Positions 17,083 through 27,833 of a DNA stretch of 35,420 nucleotides are shown here, in pieces. The DNA lies in the NCBI GenBank assembly GCA_034666965.1, contig JAXDKT010000022.1:1-35420 (forward strand), read 5' to 3'. Numbering within the stretch: the first letter of the stretch is position 1; every line of letters begins with the position of its first letter. The position numbers and the translations under genes were made by a program. This stretch comes from Chersky-267 sp034666965. GTDB lineage: Bacteria > Chloroflexota > Limnocylindria > Limnocylindrales > CSP1-4. The notes beneath the pieces were generated by a model. The model was not told the DNA's origin and searched no databases. It worked only from the letters and a program-made list of their open reading frames with translations.

Positions 17083-17691
17083 GTGGCCGACCTTCGCCCG
17101 AGCGCCGCCGTGGACGACCCGGCCCAGCGTCGGGATCTCATCCTCATCGAACGGGCACGGGGCGGCGACCTGGACGCGTTCAACGACCTGGTCCTGCTCC
17201 ACCAGGATCAACTCTTCGCGCTCGTCGCCCGGATGGTCCCCGACCGCGACCAGGCATCCGACGCCGTCCAGGAGGCGTTCTTCTCGGCCTATCGGAACCT
17301 GGCCGGCTTCCGTGGCGGGAGCGTCAAGTCGTGGCTCAACCGGATCTGCGTCAACGCGGCGATGGATGCCCAGCGGGCCCGCAAGCGGCGTCCGGTCCAG
17401 CCCTACCCGGAGTTCGAGGACGACAGCTGGCAGCCGCCCACCGGGGAGGAGGCCGATCCCGAGCGCCAGGTCCTGACCGCCGAGCGCTCGAGCGTCCTGA
17501 CCGCAGCCCTGGCTGGCATCACCCCGGACCAGCGAGCGGCCATCGTCCTGTTCGACATCCAGGGGTTCGACTATGCCGAGATCGCCGAGATGACCGGGGT
17601 GTCGCTGGGGACCGTCAAGTCCCGGATCCACCGCGGACGACTCGGCCTGCGTGGGTTGCTGGAGGACCGGATGGAACTGTTCCGTGGCTGA
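17083..17691 (+). CDS. ECF-family RNA polymerase sigma factor
   Basis: This 202-residue sigma-70 family protein has only regions 2 and 4. Region 2 (about residues 28-92) carries DAFNDLVLLHQDQLFALVARMV...DASDAVQEAFF-like residues and SVKSWLNRICVN. Region 4 (about 140-195) has LAGITPDQRAAIVLFDIQGFDYAEIAEMTGVSLGTVKSRIHRGR, the DNA-binding helix-turn-helix for the -35 element. GTG 17083 is used, with GGAGG 12 nt upstream, rather long but the best available. The next gene, 15 nt downstream, is the expected membrane anti-sigma factor. The signal sensed is unknown. Confidence 0.92.
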   Translation: MADLRPSAAVDDPAQRRDLILIERARGGDLDAFNDLVLLHQDQLFALVARMVPDRDQASDAVQEAFFSAYRNLAGFRGGSVKSWLNRICVNAAMDAQRARKRRPVQPYPEFEDDSWQPPTGEEADPERQVLTAERSSVLTAALAGITPDQRAAIVLFDIQGFDYAEIAEMTGVSLGTVKSRIHRGRLGLRGLLEDRMELFRG

Positions 17692-17706
17692 GGTCGTCTG
17701 ACCACC

Positions 17707-18447
17707 GTGCCATTCCCTGCTCACATTCGTCCCGACCACGACGAGACGCTCGTCGTGCGCCTGGCCGCCGACGATCTCGCCCCGCGCGAGCTCGATGCCG
17801 TTCGGGCCCAGGTCGTCGAGTGTCCAGCCTGCGCGCAACTGCTGATCGATCTCCGCTCGATCGCCTCGGCAACAGCCGAGCTCCCGACACCCCGTCGGGT
17901 CCGCGACTTCCGCCTGACCGAGGCCGATGCGGTCCGACTTCGACCCGCCGGCTGGCGCGGGTTGCTCGCCCGGTTCGGCTCGCCCGGCTTTGCATTCGTC
18001 AAGCCGCTCGCCGGCGGCCTGGCGGCCCTTGGGATCGCCGGTCTGATCCTCGCCTCGTTCCCGCTCGGCTTTGGGGCCTCCAGCTCGGGCGTCGCAACGC
18101 GTGACTTGACCGCGGCGGGCGGGTCGGCTTCGGCGGCACCGGCAGCCGCGCCGGGCGGGTCGGGTGACGGACGGTCGTTTGGGGGCCCTGTGGCGGCGCC
18201 CGGTGGGAGCGGGGGCGTCGGCACGAGCTCGGACAACGGCGACGGGGTCACGGGGCCGGCAAGCGGGCCAGAGGTTGCCGGGGCGCCGGGGGCCACCGAC
18301 AAGGGCGCTCCCACGGATGCATCCGCAGGTCGCGACCAGGCGACGAACGGCGGCCGACCCTCGACGCTGGTGGTCCTCTCGATCGTCCTGTTGGCGGCGG
18401 CGATCGTGCTCGCGGGTTTGCGCCTCATCGGGCGTCGGCTGGCCTGA
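17707..18447 (+). CDS. Membrane anti-sigma factor, zinc-finger-like but lacking the usual His
   Basis: This 246-residue protein likely holds the adjacent ECF sigma factor at the membrane. The N-terminal HDETLVVRLAADDLAPRELDAVRAQVVECPAC (11-42) follows the anti-sigma pattern with CPAC at 39-42. The His normally four residues before the first Cys is Gln35, so classical H-x3-C-x2-C zinc binding is incomplete. A membrane helix lies at about 98-121, then a roughly 95-residue Gly/Ala/Ser/Pro-rich segment that should be outside, then a second helix (about 220-239) and a basic tail. The GTG start is used. Release could occur by proteolysis of the outer segment, but no protease gene is adjacent. Confidence 0.8.
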   Translation: MPFPAHIRPDHDETLVVRLAADDLAPRELDAVRAQVVECPACAQLLIDLRSIASATAELPTPRRVRDFRLTEADAVRLRPAGWRGLLARFGSPGFAFVKPLAGGLAALGIAGLILASFPLGFGASSSGVATRDLTAAGGSASAAPAAAPGGSGDGRSFGGPVAAPGGSGGVGTSSDNGDGVTGPASGPEVAGAPGATDKGAPTDASAGRDQATNGGRPSTLVVLSIVLLAAAIVLAGLRLIGRRLA

Positions 18448-18465
18448 TCCGGAGACCTGCCCGGG

Positions 18466-18500
18466 TACACTCAGGGGGTCCAGACCGACCCCCCGAGGCC
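18466..18500 (+). promoter_or_regulatory. polA promoter element with a start-site hairpin
   Basis: TACACT (18466-18471) precedes polA by 35 nt. Directly after it GGGGGTC (18474-18480) and GACCCCC (18487-18493) form a perfect 7-bp hairpin with a 6-nt loop, placed where transcription should begin, followed by a weak GAGG ribosome site. The hairpin could protect the 5' end or tune translation. It could also be the remains of an anti-sigma terminator, but there is no T-run. Confidence 0.5.
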
Positions 18501-18506
18501 CTGCCG

Positions 18507-21485
18507 ATGGAACGCCTGATGCTGCTCGACGGCAACGGGCTCATCTACCGCGGATACTTCGCCCTCCCGCCCTTGACGACGTCAAAGGGCGAGCTCGTCA
18601 ACGCGGTCTTCGGCTTCTGCAGCATCGTCCTGCGCGGGTTCCAGGACATCCGTCCCGACTACGTCGCCGTCTCGTTCGACCTGCCCGGACCGACCTTCCG
18701 CCACGAGCGCTTCGCGGAATACAAGGCCACCCGCCAGCGGATGCCCGACGACCTACGGGACCAGTTCCCCAAGGTCCGCGAGATCGTCAAGGCCCTGCGC
18801 ATCCCCGTCTACGAGCTGCCTGGCTACGAGGCCGATGACGTCATCGGCACCCTCACGGTCCAGGCCGAGCGTGACGACCTCGAGACCACCATCGTCACCG
18901 GCGACCTCGACATGCTCCAGCTGGTCACCGACCGCACCCGCTTGATGACGACCCGATCGGGCGTGCAGAACACGATCATCTACGACCCCAATCAGATCCA
19001 CGAGCGATACGGCCTGGAACCGTCCCAGATGATCGAATTCAAGGCGCTCAAGGGCGACTCGACCGACAATATCCCCGGGGTTCCCGGCGTCGGCGAGAAG
19101 ACGGCGGCGCGGCTGATCCAGACCTTCGGCAATCTCGAGGGACTGTTCGAGCGCATCGACGAGGTGCCCCAGGACAAGCTCCGGGCTGCACTCCTCGAGG
19201 CCCGCGAGCGAGTCCTCGACAGCCGCGGACTGATGACCATCGTGCGCGACCTGCCCGTCGAGCTCGACCTCGCCGCGGCCAGGCTCGGCGAGTACGACCG
19301 AGAGGGCGTCATCCGGCTGTTCCGGGAGTACGAGTTCCGAACCCTGATCGAGCGACTCCCGGCGCTCGCCGGCGAGCGGGCCGACGAGACCGTCGCGGCG
19401 CTCCGCTCGGCCGATGCCGGCGAACCGATCCGGGCCGCCCAGGTCGCCGGCCGCCCGACCGGTTGGGGCCCGGCTCCAGCCGGCGCGGCCGCCCGCACGC
19501 AGTCCGGCTCGCTGATCGGACAGGGCAGCGGTCTCCAGCTGTCGCTCGACTTCGGAGCCATGGACGGAGCGCGGGCGACCGGGACCGAACCGGCTGTCAT
19601 CGAACCCGGGTCGATCGCCCCCGGCCGTGGAGCCGCGGGACCGGTCGAGCCGGCCGGTGACCTGCCCAGCGCCCTGGCCGCGGCGATCCAGGATCCCGGT
19701 GGCCGCCTCGAGACGGCGACCGGCGACGCCATCGAGGCGCTCGAGCCGTGGCTGGCCGCCCAGCCGGCGGTCGGCGCCGCGCTCGTCCTCGACGATCCGC
19801 GACCGAGGGCCGGGACCGCCCTGGCCCTGGCCGTGGCCGGGGCCGACGGTCGCGACGTCGCCGCGGAGGGCCCGACCGATGCCGCCCGGCTCCTGCGCCT
19901 GATCGAGCGGGTGGGCGTCCCGCTGGTCGCTCACGAGGTGAAGCCGCTGCTCGTGGCCCGCTTCGCCGAGGACCCGGACGCGGCGCCATTGCCGGTCGCC
20001 TTCGACACGCAGATCGCCGCCTACATCCTCAATGCCAGCCTGCGCAGCCAGACGATCGCCGACGTCGTCGCCGAGCAGCTCGATCTGATCCTGCCACCGG
20101 CGAAGGAGCTGCCGGCGTTCGCTCGAGCCGGGCTCGAAGCCCTGTCGGCCATCGCCACCCGCGATCCACTGGCGGCGGCGCTCGAACGCGAGGGCCTGGA
20201 CCGGCTGTTCCGCGAGATCGAGCTGCCACTCATCCCGGTCCTGGCCCGCATGGAGGCGGTCGGAGTGGCCCTCGACCGGGATGCCCTGGCGACGCTCGAT
20301 GTCGAGTTCCGGGCCGAGATCGAACGCCTCGAGGTCGAGATCTTCGCGAGCGTCGGCCACGAGTTCAACCTGGGCAGCCCCAAGCAGCTCGAGCAGGTCC
20401 TGTTCTTCGAGCTCAACCTGCCCAAGGGCAAGCGGACCAAGACCGGCTACTCGACCGACGCGTCGGTCCTCGAGGAGCTCCGCGCCGCCCATCCGATGAT
20501 CGAGGGCCTGCTCGAGTGGCGGACGTACACCAAGCTGCGCTCCACCTACGTGGAGGCGTTGCCCACGCTGCTCGCATCCGACGGCCGACTGCACACGACG
20601 TTCCACCAGGCCGTCGCCGCGACCGGCCGGCTGTCCTCCTCGGATCCCAACCTCCAGAATATCCCGATCCGGACGCCGCTCGGCCGGCGGATCCGCCGTG
20701 CGTTCGTGGCCGGCGCCCCCGACGTGACCCTGGTCGCTGCCGATTACTCCCAGATCGAGCTGCGGATCCTGGCCCATGTCTCCGGCGACGAGCACCTCCG
20801 CGACGCCTTCGCACGCAAGGCGGACATCCACCGCGAGACCGCCGCGCGGGTCCTCCACAAGGCGCCCGAGGAGGTCAGCGCCGATGAGCGCTCGATGGCC
20901 AAGATGGTCAACTTCGGGATCGCCTACGGCATGAGCGACTTCGGGCTGTCGTCACGGGCGGGGATCCCGCGCAAGGAAGCCCAGGACTTCATCAACACCT
21001 ACTTCGCGACCTATTCCGGGATCAGCTACTACATGCTCCACATCAAGGACACCGCCCGCCAGCAGGGCTTCGTCACGACTCTCCTCGGTCGCAAGCGGCG
21101 GATCCCCGAGCTCGACGCCCGCAATCCGAGCCTGCGCGCGGCCGGCGAGCGGATGGCCATCAACATGCCGATCCAGGGCACGGCCGCCGACATCATCAAG
21201 ATCGCGATGATCCGCCTCGCCGAGCGATTGGCCGAGGGTGGCTTCACCGCCCGGCCCCTGCTCCAGGTGCATGACGAGCTCCTGCTCGAGGTGCCACGCG
21301 AGGAGGTCGACCGGCTGGTGCCCATCCTGCGCTCGACGATGGAGTCGGCCCTGGCCCTGGACGTGCCCCTCACGGTCGACGTCAAGGTCGGGGACGACTG
21401 GGAGTCGATGACGCCGCTGACCCCGGCCGACGCGATCGCGGCCGAAGCCGACGAGCCCGTGGAGGAGCCGGTCGCCGGTGCCTGA
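18507..21485 (+). CDS. polA: DNA polymerase I with degenerate proofreading domain
   Basis: This 992-residue enzyme fills gaps in repair and removes RNA primers. The 5' nuclease domain (1 to about 290) is intact: DGNGLIYRGYFA, YEADDVIGT, GDSTDNIPGVPGVGEKTA. A low-complexity spacer (about 310-385) precedes a 3'-5' exonuclease-like region in which the D-x-E motif reads LDDP and the second motif reads AHEVKPLL, so proofreading is probably lost, as in Taq. The polymerase domain is complete: motif A DYSQIELRI (Asp746), motif B KMVNFGIAYG (Lys799), motif C VHDELLLEV (Asp923, Glu924). ATG 18507 has GAGG upstream. mutM begins inside its last codons. Confidence 0.97.
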   Translation: MERLMLLDGNGLIYRGYFALPPLTTSKGELVNAVFGFCSIVLRGFQDIRPDYVAVSFDLPGPTFRHERFAEYKATRQRMPDDLRDQFPKVREIVKALRIPVYELPGYEADDVIGTLTVQAERDDLETTIVTGDLDMLQLVTDRTRLMTTRSGVQNTIIYDPNQIHERYGLEPSQMIEFKALKGDSTDNIPGVPGVGEKTAARLIQTFGNLEGLFERIDEVPQDKLRAALLEARERVLDSRGLMTIVRDLPVELDLAAARLGEYDREGVIRLFREYEFRTLIERLPALAGERADETVAALRSADAGEPIRAAQVAGRPTGWGPAPAGAAARTQSGSLIGQGSGLQLSLDFGAMDGARATGTEPAVIEPGSIAPGRGAAGPVEPAGDLPSALAAAIQDPGGRLETATGDAIEALEPWLAAQPAVGAALVLDDPRPRAGTALALAVAGADGRDVAAEGPTDAARLLRLIERVGVPLVAHEVKPLLVARFAEDPDAAPLPVAFDTQIAAYILNASLRSQTIADVVAEQLDLILPPAKELPAFARAGLEALSAIATRDPLAAALEREGLDRLFREIELPLIPVLARMEAVGVALDRDALATLDVEFRAEIERLEVEIFASVGHEFNLGSPKQLEQVLFFELNLPKGKRTKTGYSTDASVLEELRAAHPMIEGLLEWRTYTKLRSTYVEALPTLLASDGRLHTTFHQAVAATGRLSSSDPNLQNIPIRTPLGRRIRRAFVAGAPDVTLVAADYSQIELRILAHVSGDEHLRDAFARKADIHRETAARVLHKAPEEVSADERSMAKMVNFGIAYGMSDFGLSSRAGIPRKEAQDFINTYFATYSGISYYMLHIKDTARQQGFVTTLLGRKRRIPELDARNPSLRAAGERMAINMPIQGTAADIIKIAMIRLAERLAEGGFTARPLLQVHDELLLEVPREEVDRLVPILRSTMESALALDVPLTVDVKVGDDWESMTPLTPADAIAAEADEPVEEPVAGA

Positions 21486-22601
21486 GCTGCCCGAAGTCGA
21501 GACGGTCGCTCGCGACCTGCGGCCGCGTCTCGTGGGTGCCACGATCGTGGGCGCGCGCTCGTCCTGGGCGCGGACGCTGGGGACCCATGCGCCCGAGGCG
21601 TTCGCCGCCGAGATCGCCGGTCGGGCGGTCGAGGGAGTCGGGCGGCGGGCCAAGCTGATCGTGATCGAGCTGTCCGGCGCGACGGCCCTGACGATCCACC
21701 TGAAGATGACCGGACAGCTGTTCGTCGTGCCCGCGGATGCGCCCGAGGACCCCTACGTCCGGCTCGTCCTGGAGCTGGCCGACGGTCGCGAGCTGCGCTT
21801 TCGCGACATCCGCAAGTTCGGCCGGGTCGGACTCTATCCCCGCGATCCCGCGACCGGCGACCTGGTCACCGAACCCGGCGGTGGGGCGGTCTTCGCCGGC
21901 CACGGCCCGGAGCCGCTCGACGAGGCCTTCAGCCTGCGCGCCTTCCGGGCCCGGCTGCGGGCTCGCAGCGGGCGGCTCAAGCCGCTGCTCCTCGACCAGG
22001 GCTTCCTGGCCGGGATCGGCAACATCTACGCCGACGAGGCGCTCTGGACGGCCAGGCTCCATCCACTCCGCTCGGCGAGCTCGTTGCGACCGGCCGATGA
22101 GGCCCGCCTGTATGCCGCGATCCGAGCGATCCTGGCTGAGGCGATCGAGCGGCGCGGCTCGTCGATCGACGACTACACCGCGCCGGACGGCGACGGCGAG
22201 ATGCAGGACCGTCTCAATGTGTACCAGCGGACCGGGGAGCCGTGTCCGCGCTGCGGTCGGCCGATTCGTCGGATTGTCATCGGGGCCCGGGCCACCCATT
22301 TCTGCTCGTGGTGCCAGCGGCTGTCGGCCGCCGACCGGAAGCATGGGCGGCGGATCCTGGCGACACTCAGCGGGGGAGTGGCCACCACGACGCGACGCGG
22401 TCCGCGCTGGACCGAGCTGGGCGGCGAGGGCACTCTCGGGTTGACCGCCGCCGAGGCGAACCGCGTCGCCGCCCGGGCCCGGACCGAACGGACCAAGCGC
22501 GCGGCCGCCGGTCGCCGGGCTCGGGCCCGAGCCGCCATGACGCCGCCCTCGCCCACGTCCACCTTGCCGGATACACCGACAGCGGGGCGCGCGGCCGGCT
22601 C

Positions 22602-22605
<4 letters not shown>
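21478..22605 (+). CDS. mutM: Formamidopyrimidine-DNA glycosylase with a basic C-terminal extension
   Basis: This 375-residue base-excision enzyme removes 8-oxoguanine and formamidopyrimidines and nicks the abasic site. After the initiator Met come the catalytic Pro2 and Glu3 (PELPEVETV), then Lys59 in RRAKLIVIEL, the helix-two-turn-helix GIGNIYADEALW and a four-Cys zinc finger (CPRC at 256-259, CSWC at 276-279). The family normally ends just after this finger. Here about 90 more residues follow, rich in Arg/Ala (TERTKRAAAGRRARARA) and then Pro/Thr. The GTG start overlaps the polA end by 8 nt, and the stop codon overlaps the ABC-F start as ATGA, so all are translationally coupled. Confidence 0.95.
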
Positions 22606-24718
<2,113 letters not shown>

Positions 24719-24722
<4 letters not shown>

Positions 24723-25348
24723 CCCGGGCCGCCGTCGACGGGCCGATTCGGATCGGGCTCACGGGCCCGATCGGCTGCGGCAAGTCGCGGGTCGCCAAGC
24801 GCCTGCGACATCAGGGCGCGACGATCATCGACGCCGACCGGCTGGCCCGCGAGGTCACGGCCCCGGGCATGCCCGCGCTGGCGGCAATCGCCGAGCGGTT
24901 CGGCCCCGAGGTCCTGGCTGGCGATGGATGGCTCAACCGCGCGGCGCTGGCAGAGCGGGTCTTCGACGATCCGGGCGAGCTGCGGGCCCTCGAGGAGATC
25001 ACCCATCCGGCGATCCGGCCGAGGATCATGGCGGCCTTCGAGGCCGCGGCGGCGAGCTCGACCCGCGCCGTGGTTCTCGAGGCGATCCGGCTGGTCGAGG
25101 GTGGCTACGCCGACGTGCTCGACGAGGTCTGGCTGATCGTGTGCGGCCCGGATCAACAGCGGGCGCGCCTGGTGCGACGCGGCCTGGCTCCTGCGGATGC
25201 CCAGCGCCGGATCGCCCGTCAAGCCGGTCTCGTCGAGCGGGTCACGCCGGTGGCCACCCGGATCCTGGACACGAGCGGAAGCCTGGCCGAAACCGAAGCC
25301 AGCGTCGACGCCGCTCTGGAGGCGGCTCTGGCCGGAGCGGCCGGCTAG
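24719..25348 (+). CDS. coaE: Dephospho-CoA kinase
   Basis: This 209-residue cytoplasmic enzyme phosphorylates the 3' hydroxyl of dephospho-CoA in the last step of coenzyme A synthesis. The P-loop is GPIGCGKS (16-23), followed by IIDADRLAREV (substrate Asp), the conserved ITHPAIRP helix, VVLEAIRLVEGGY and the lid region RLVRRGLAPADAQRRIARQ. Length is normal. The GTG start overlaps the ABC-F stop codon as GTGA. It closes the polA-mutM-abcF-coaE run; a 92-bp gap with an SOS promoter precedes uvrB. Confidence 0.96.
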
Positions 25349-25398
25349 ACCCGAGTGGTCCAGTCTGGAGCGTGTCCGCCCCGCTCGTGACGAGGCCA

Positions 25399-25440
25399 GA
25401 ACGCCTGTTCGGTTCGTGCTCGATCGTGTAGACTTGACCC
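25399..25440 (+). promoter_or_regulatory. LexA-type SOS box and leaderless promoter of uvrB
   Basis: GAAC-GCCT-GTTC (25399-25410) fits the GAAC-N4-GTTC SOS operator of Gram-positive-type LexA. It covers the expected -35 region (TGTTCG 17 nt before the hexamer). TAGACT lies at 25429-25434, and ATG follows after 6 nt with no Shine-Dalgarno sequence. A bound repressor would block polymerase. Identical geometry occurs before uvrA. Confidence 0.8.
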
Positions 25441-27822
25441 ATGCCCGACTTCAAGCTCGTGGCCGACTTCAAGCCGACCGGGGACCAGCCCCAGGCGATC
25501 GAAAAGCTCGCCGACGGCCTGTCCAAGGGACTGCGACACCAGACGCTCTTGGGTGCGACCGGCACGGGAAAGACGTTCTCGATCGCGCAGGTCATCGAGC
25601 GCCAGAACCGCCCGACGCTGGTGCTGGCCCACAACAAGACGCTGGCCGCGCAGTTGTACGCCGAGTTCCGCGAGTTCTTCCCGGACAACGCGGTCGAGTA
25701 CTTCGTCAGCTACTTCGACTACTACCAACCGGAGGCCTACCTGCCCCGGTCGGACACCTACATCGAGAAGGATTCGAGCCGGAACGAGGAGATCGACAAG
25801 CTCCGCCACGCGGCCACCCACGCCCTGTTCGAGCGGCGCGACGTCATCATCGTGGCCAGCGTCAGCTGCATCTACGGCCTGGGCGCGCCGGTCGACTACG
25901 GGGCCACCGTGCTCCGCCTGCGCAAGGGCGGCCAGTACCGTCGCGACGCGGTCCTGCGCCACTTGGTCGACCTGCAGTACCAGCGCAACGATCAGGCCCT
26001 TCAGCGCGCCCGGTTCCGGGTGCGCGGCGACACGCTCGAGATCGGGCCGGCCTCGGACGATCGGATCGTGCGGGTCGAGTTCTTTGGGGACGAGGTCGAG
26101 CGGATCACCGAGGTGGATCCGCTCACCGGCGAGCTGCTGGCCGAGCGCAACGATCTCAACATCTACCCGGCGACCCACTTCGTGACCCCGGCCGACAAGC
26201 TCAAGGAGGCCCTCGTCGACATCGAGGCCGAGATGGAGCTGCGGGTCGGCGAGATGGAGGCCCAGGGGCGGGTGCTCGAGGCCGCCAGGCTTCGCCAGCG
26301 GACCACGTTCGACCTGGAGATGATGCGCGAGCTGGGCTATTGCTCGGGAGTCGAGAACTACAGCCGCCATCTCGCCCGGCGGGCGCCCGGCTCGCGGCCC
26401 TGGACGCTGCTCGATTACTTCCCGCCGGACTGGCTGCTGGTCGTCGATGAGAGTCACATGTCCATCCCGCAGGTCGTGGGCATGTACAAGAACGACCGGA
26501 CCCGCAAGGAGATCCTGGTCGACTTCGGGTTCCGGCTGCCGTCCGCCCTCGACAACCGGCCGCTGACCTTCGAGGAGTTCGAGGCGACGGTCCACCAGGC
26601 CGTTTACATGAGCGCCACGCCCGGGCCCTACGAGCTGGAGAAGAGCGAGCGGGTCGTGGAGCAGCTCATCCGGCCGACCGGCGTGGTCGACCCGGTCATC
26701 ACCGTGCGCCCAACCGAGGGCCAGATCGACGACCTGCTCGAGGAGATCCGGGCCCGGGTCGAACGAGGCGAACGGGCCCTGGTCACGACGCTCACCAAGA
26801 AGATGGCCGAGGATCTCACCGACTACCTGCGCGAGCTCGGGGTCAAGGTCCAGTACCTCCACAGCGAGGTCGACACCCTCGAGCGGGTCCAGATCCTGCG
26901 CGACCTTCGCCTGGGCGTGTTCGACGTCCTGGTCGGGATCAACCTCCTGCGCGAGGGCATCGACCTGCCCGAGGTCACTCTGGTGGCGATCATCGACGCC
27001 GACAAGGAGGGCTTCCTGCGGAGCGCCTGGTCGCTGATCCAGATGGTCGGGCGCGCGGCCCGCAACATCGGCGGCGAGGTCGTCATGTACGCCGACCGGG
27101 TGACCGAGTCGATGCAGGCGGCGATCGACGAGACGAACCGCCGCCGCGAGGTCCAGGTCGCCTACAACACGAAGCACGGGATCGAGGCGACCACGATCGT
27201 CAAGGAGATCCACGACATCAATCAGCGCCTGCGCGCGGTGGCCGAAACCAGCGAGGTCTACGCCGCCGGAGCTACGGCAGGCCGCTATGGCCCGCGCGAC
27301 CTGGCGGCCCAGAGCGTGGCCCAGATCGAGAAGCTGGTCGCCCGGATGGAGGCCGACATGCGGGCCGCCGCGAAGAACCTGGAGTTCGAACGCGCCGCCG
27401 CGCTGCGCGACGAGGTCCAGCAGATCCGCCTGAGGGTGCTCGAGGAGGATGCCTCGACCGAGGTCGGTCGGGCGGCGGAGCGGGCGGGACGATCGGGCGA
27501 CGGCGCGAGCCCGCGGGGTGCATCCGGCTCGCGCGCGACCTCGACCCGGCGACCGGGCCAGCGGGCCAAGGAGGCTGTCGCGCCGGCGCTCGAGGTGACG
27601 ACCGTGACCGTCCTCCCGGCGGGCGGTGAGGACCCTTCGGACGCGCTGACCGAGACCGCGGCCGCCACGGCGTCCGACTGGCTGCCGGGGATCAAGGACG
27701 AGCACGAGGACAGTGACGGCGGCTGGCAGGCCCGCTGGCTCGACCGTCCCACGTGGGACCGGACCGTGACCCCCAACGTGGTCAAGCGGACCGGTGGTCG
27801 ACCGCCACGCCGACGGCGCTGA
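25441..27822 (+). CDS. uvrB: Excinuclease ABC subunit B with a long C-terminal tail
   Basis: UvrB verifies damage handed over by UvrA and recruits UvrC. The 793 residues include Walker A GATGTGKTFS (about 37-46), the DNA-clamping beta-hairpin SYFDYYQPEAYLPRSDTYIEKDSSRNEEID, LLVVDESHMSIPQ, and helicase motifs V-VI (LVGINLLREGIDLPEVTLVAIIDADKEGFLRS, QMVGRAARN). The UVR motif (about 630-668, IEKLVARMEADMRAAAKNLEFERAAALRDEVQ) contacts UvrC. A 123-residue tail beyond it is not part of the standard protein; its middle is low-complexity, but the end (WQARWLDRPTWDRTVTPNVVKRTGGRPP) looks structured. Start ATG 25441 is fixed by the promoter 6 nt upstream. Confidence 0.97.
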   Translation: MPDFKLVADFKPTGDQPQAIEKLADGLSKGLRHQTLLGATGTGKTFSIAQVIERQNRPTLVLAHNKTLAAQLYAEFREFFPDNAVEYFVSYFDYYQPEAYLPRSDTYIEKDSSRNEEIDKLRHAATHALFERRDVIIVASVSCIYGLGAPVDYGATVLRLRKGGQYRRDAVLRHLVDLQYQRNDQALQRARFRVRGDTLEIGPASDDRIVRVEFFGDEVERITEVDPLTGELLAERNDLNIYPATHFVTPADKLKEALVDIEAEMELRVGEMEAQGRVLEAARLRQRTTFDLEMMRELGYCSGVENYSRHLARRAPGSRPWTLLDYFPPDWLLVVDESHMSIPQVVGMYKNDRTRKEILVDFGFRLPSALDNRPLTFEEFEATVHQAVYMSATPGPYELEKSERVVEQLIRPTGVVDPVITVRPTEGQIDDLLEEIRARVERGERALVTTLTKKMAEDLTDYLRELGVKVQYLHSEVDTLERVQILRDLRLGVFDVLVGINLLREGIDLPEVTLVAIIDADKEGFLRSAWSLIQMVGRAARNIGGEVVMYADRVTESMQAAIDETNRRREVQVAYNTKHGIEATTIVKEIHDINQRLRAVAETSEVYAAGATAGRYGPRDLAAQSVAQIEKLVARMEADMRAAAKNLEFERAAALRDEVQQIRLRVLEEDASTEVGRAAERAGRSGDGASPRGASGSRATSTRRPGQRAKEAVAPALEVTTVTVLPAGGEDPSDALTETAAATASDWLPGIKDEHEDSDGGWQARWLDRPTWDRTVTPNVVKRTGGRPPRRRR

Positions 27823-27833
27823 GCGGCGCCGTC
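27812..27833. terminator. Hairpin at the convergent ends of uvrB and the Lys/Pro/Ala-tail gene
   Basis: GACGGCGC (27812-27819) and GCGCCGTC (27826-27833) form a perfect 8-bp stem with a 6-nt loop. The uvrB TGA (27820-27822) is in the loop, and the opposing stop codon (27832-27834) overlaps the right arm. It could serve both directions as a terminator or mRNA end protector, but no T-run follows on either side. Confidence 0.5.

Noticed and set aside
15456..18104. 882-residue plus-strand frame running across three genes
   Set aside because: It crosses the spermidine-synthase-like, sigma and anti-sigma genes in the wrong frame and is Arg/Pro/Gly-rich without domains.
18753..20858. 701-residue open frame opposite polA
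   Set aside because: Shadow of the polA frame; composition typical of antisense GC-rich coding DNA.
25345..27705. 786-residue open frame opposite uvrB
   Set aside because: Shadow of UvrB; no independent promoter, ribosome site or motif.
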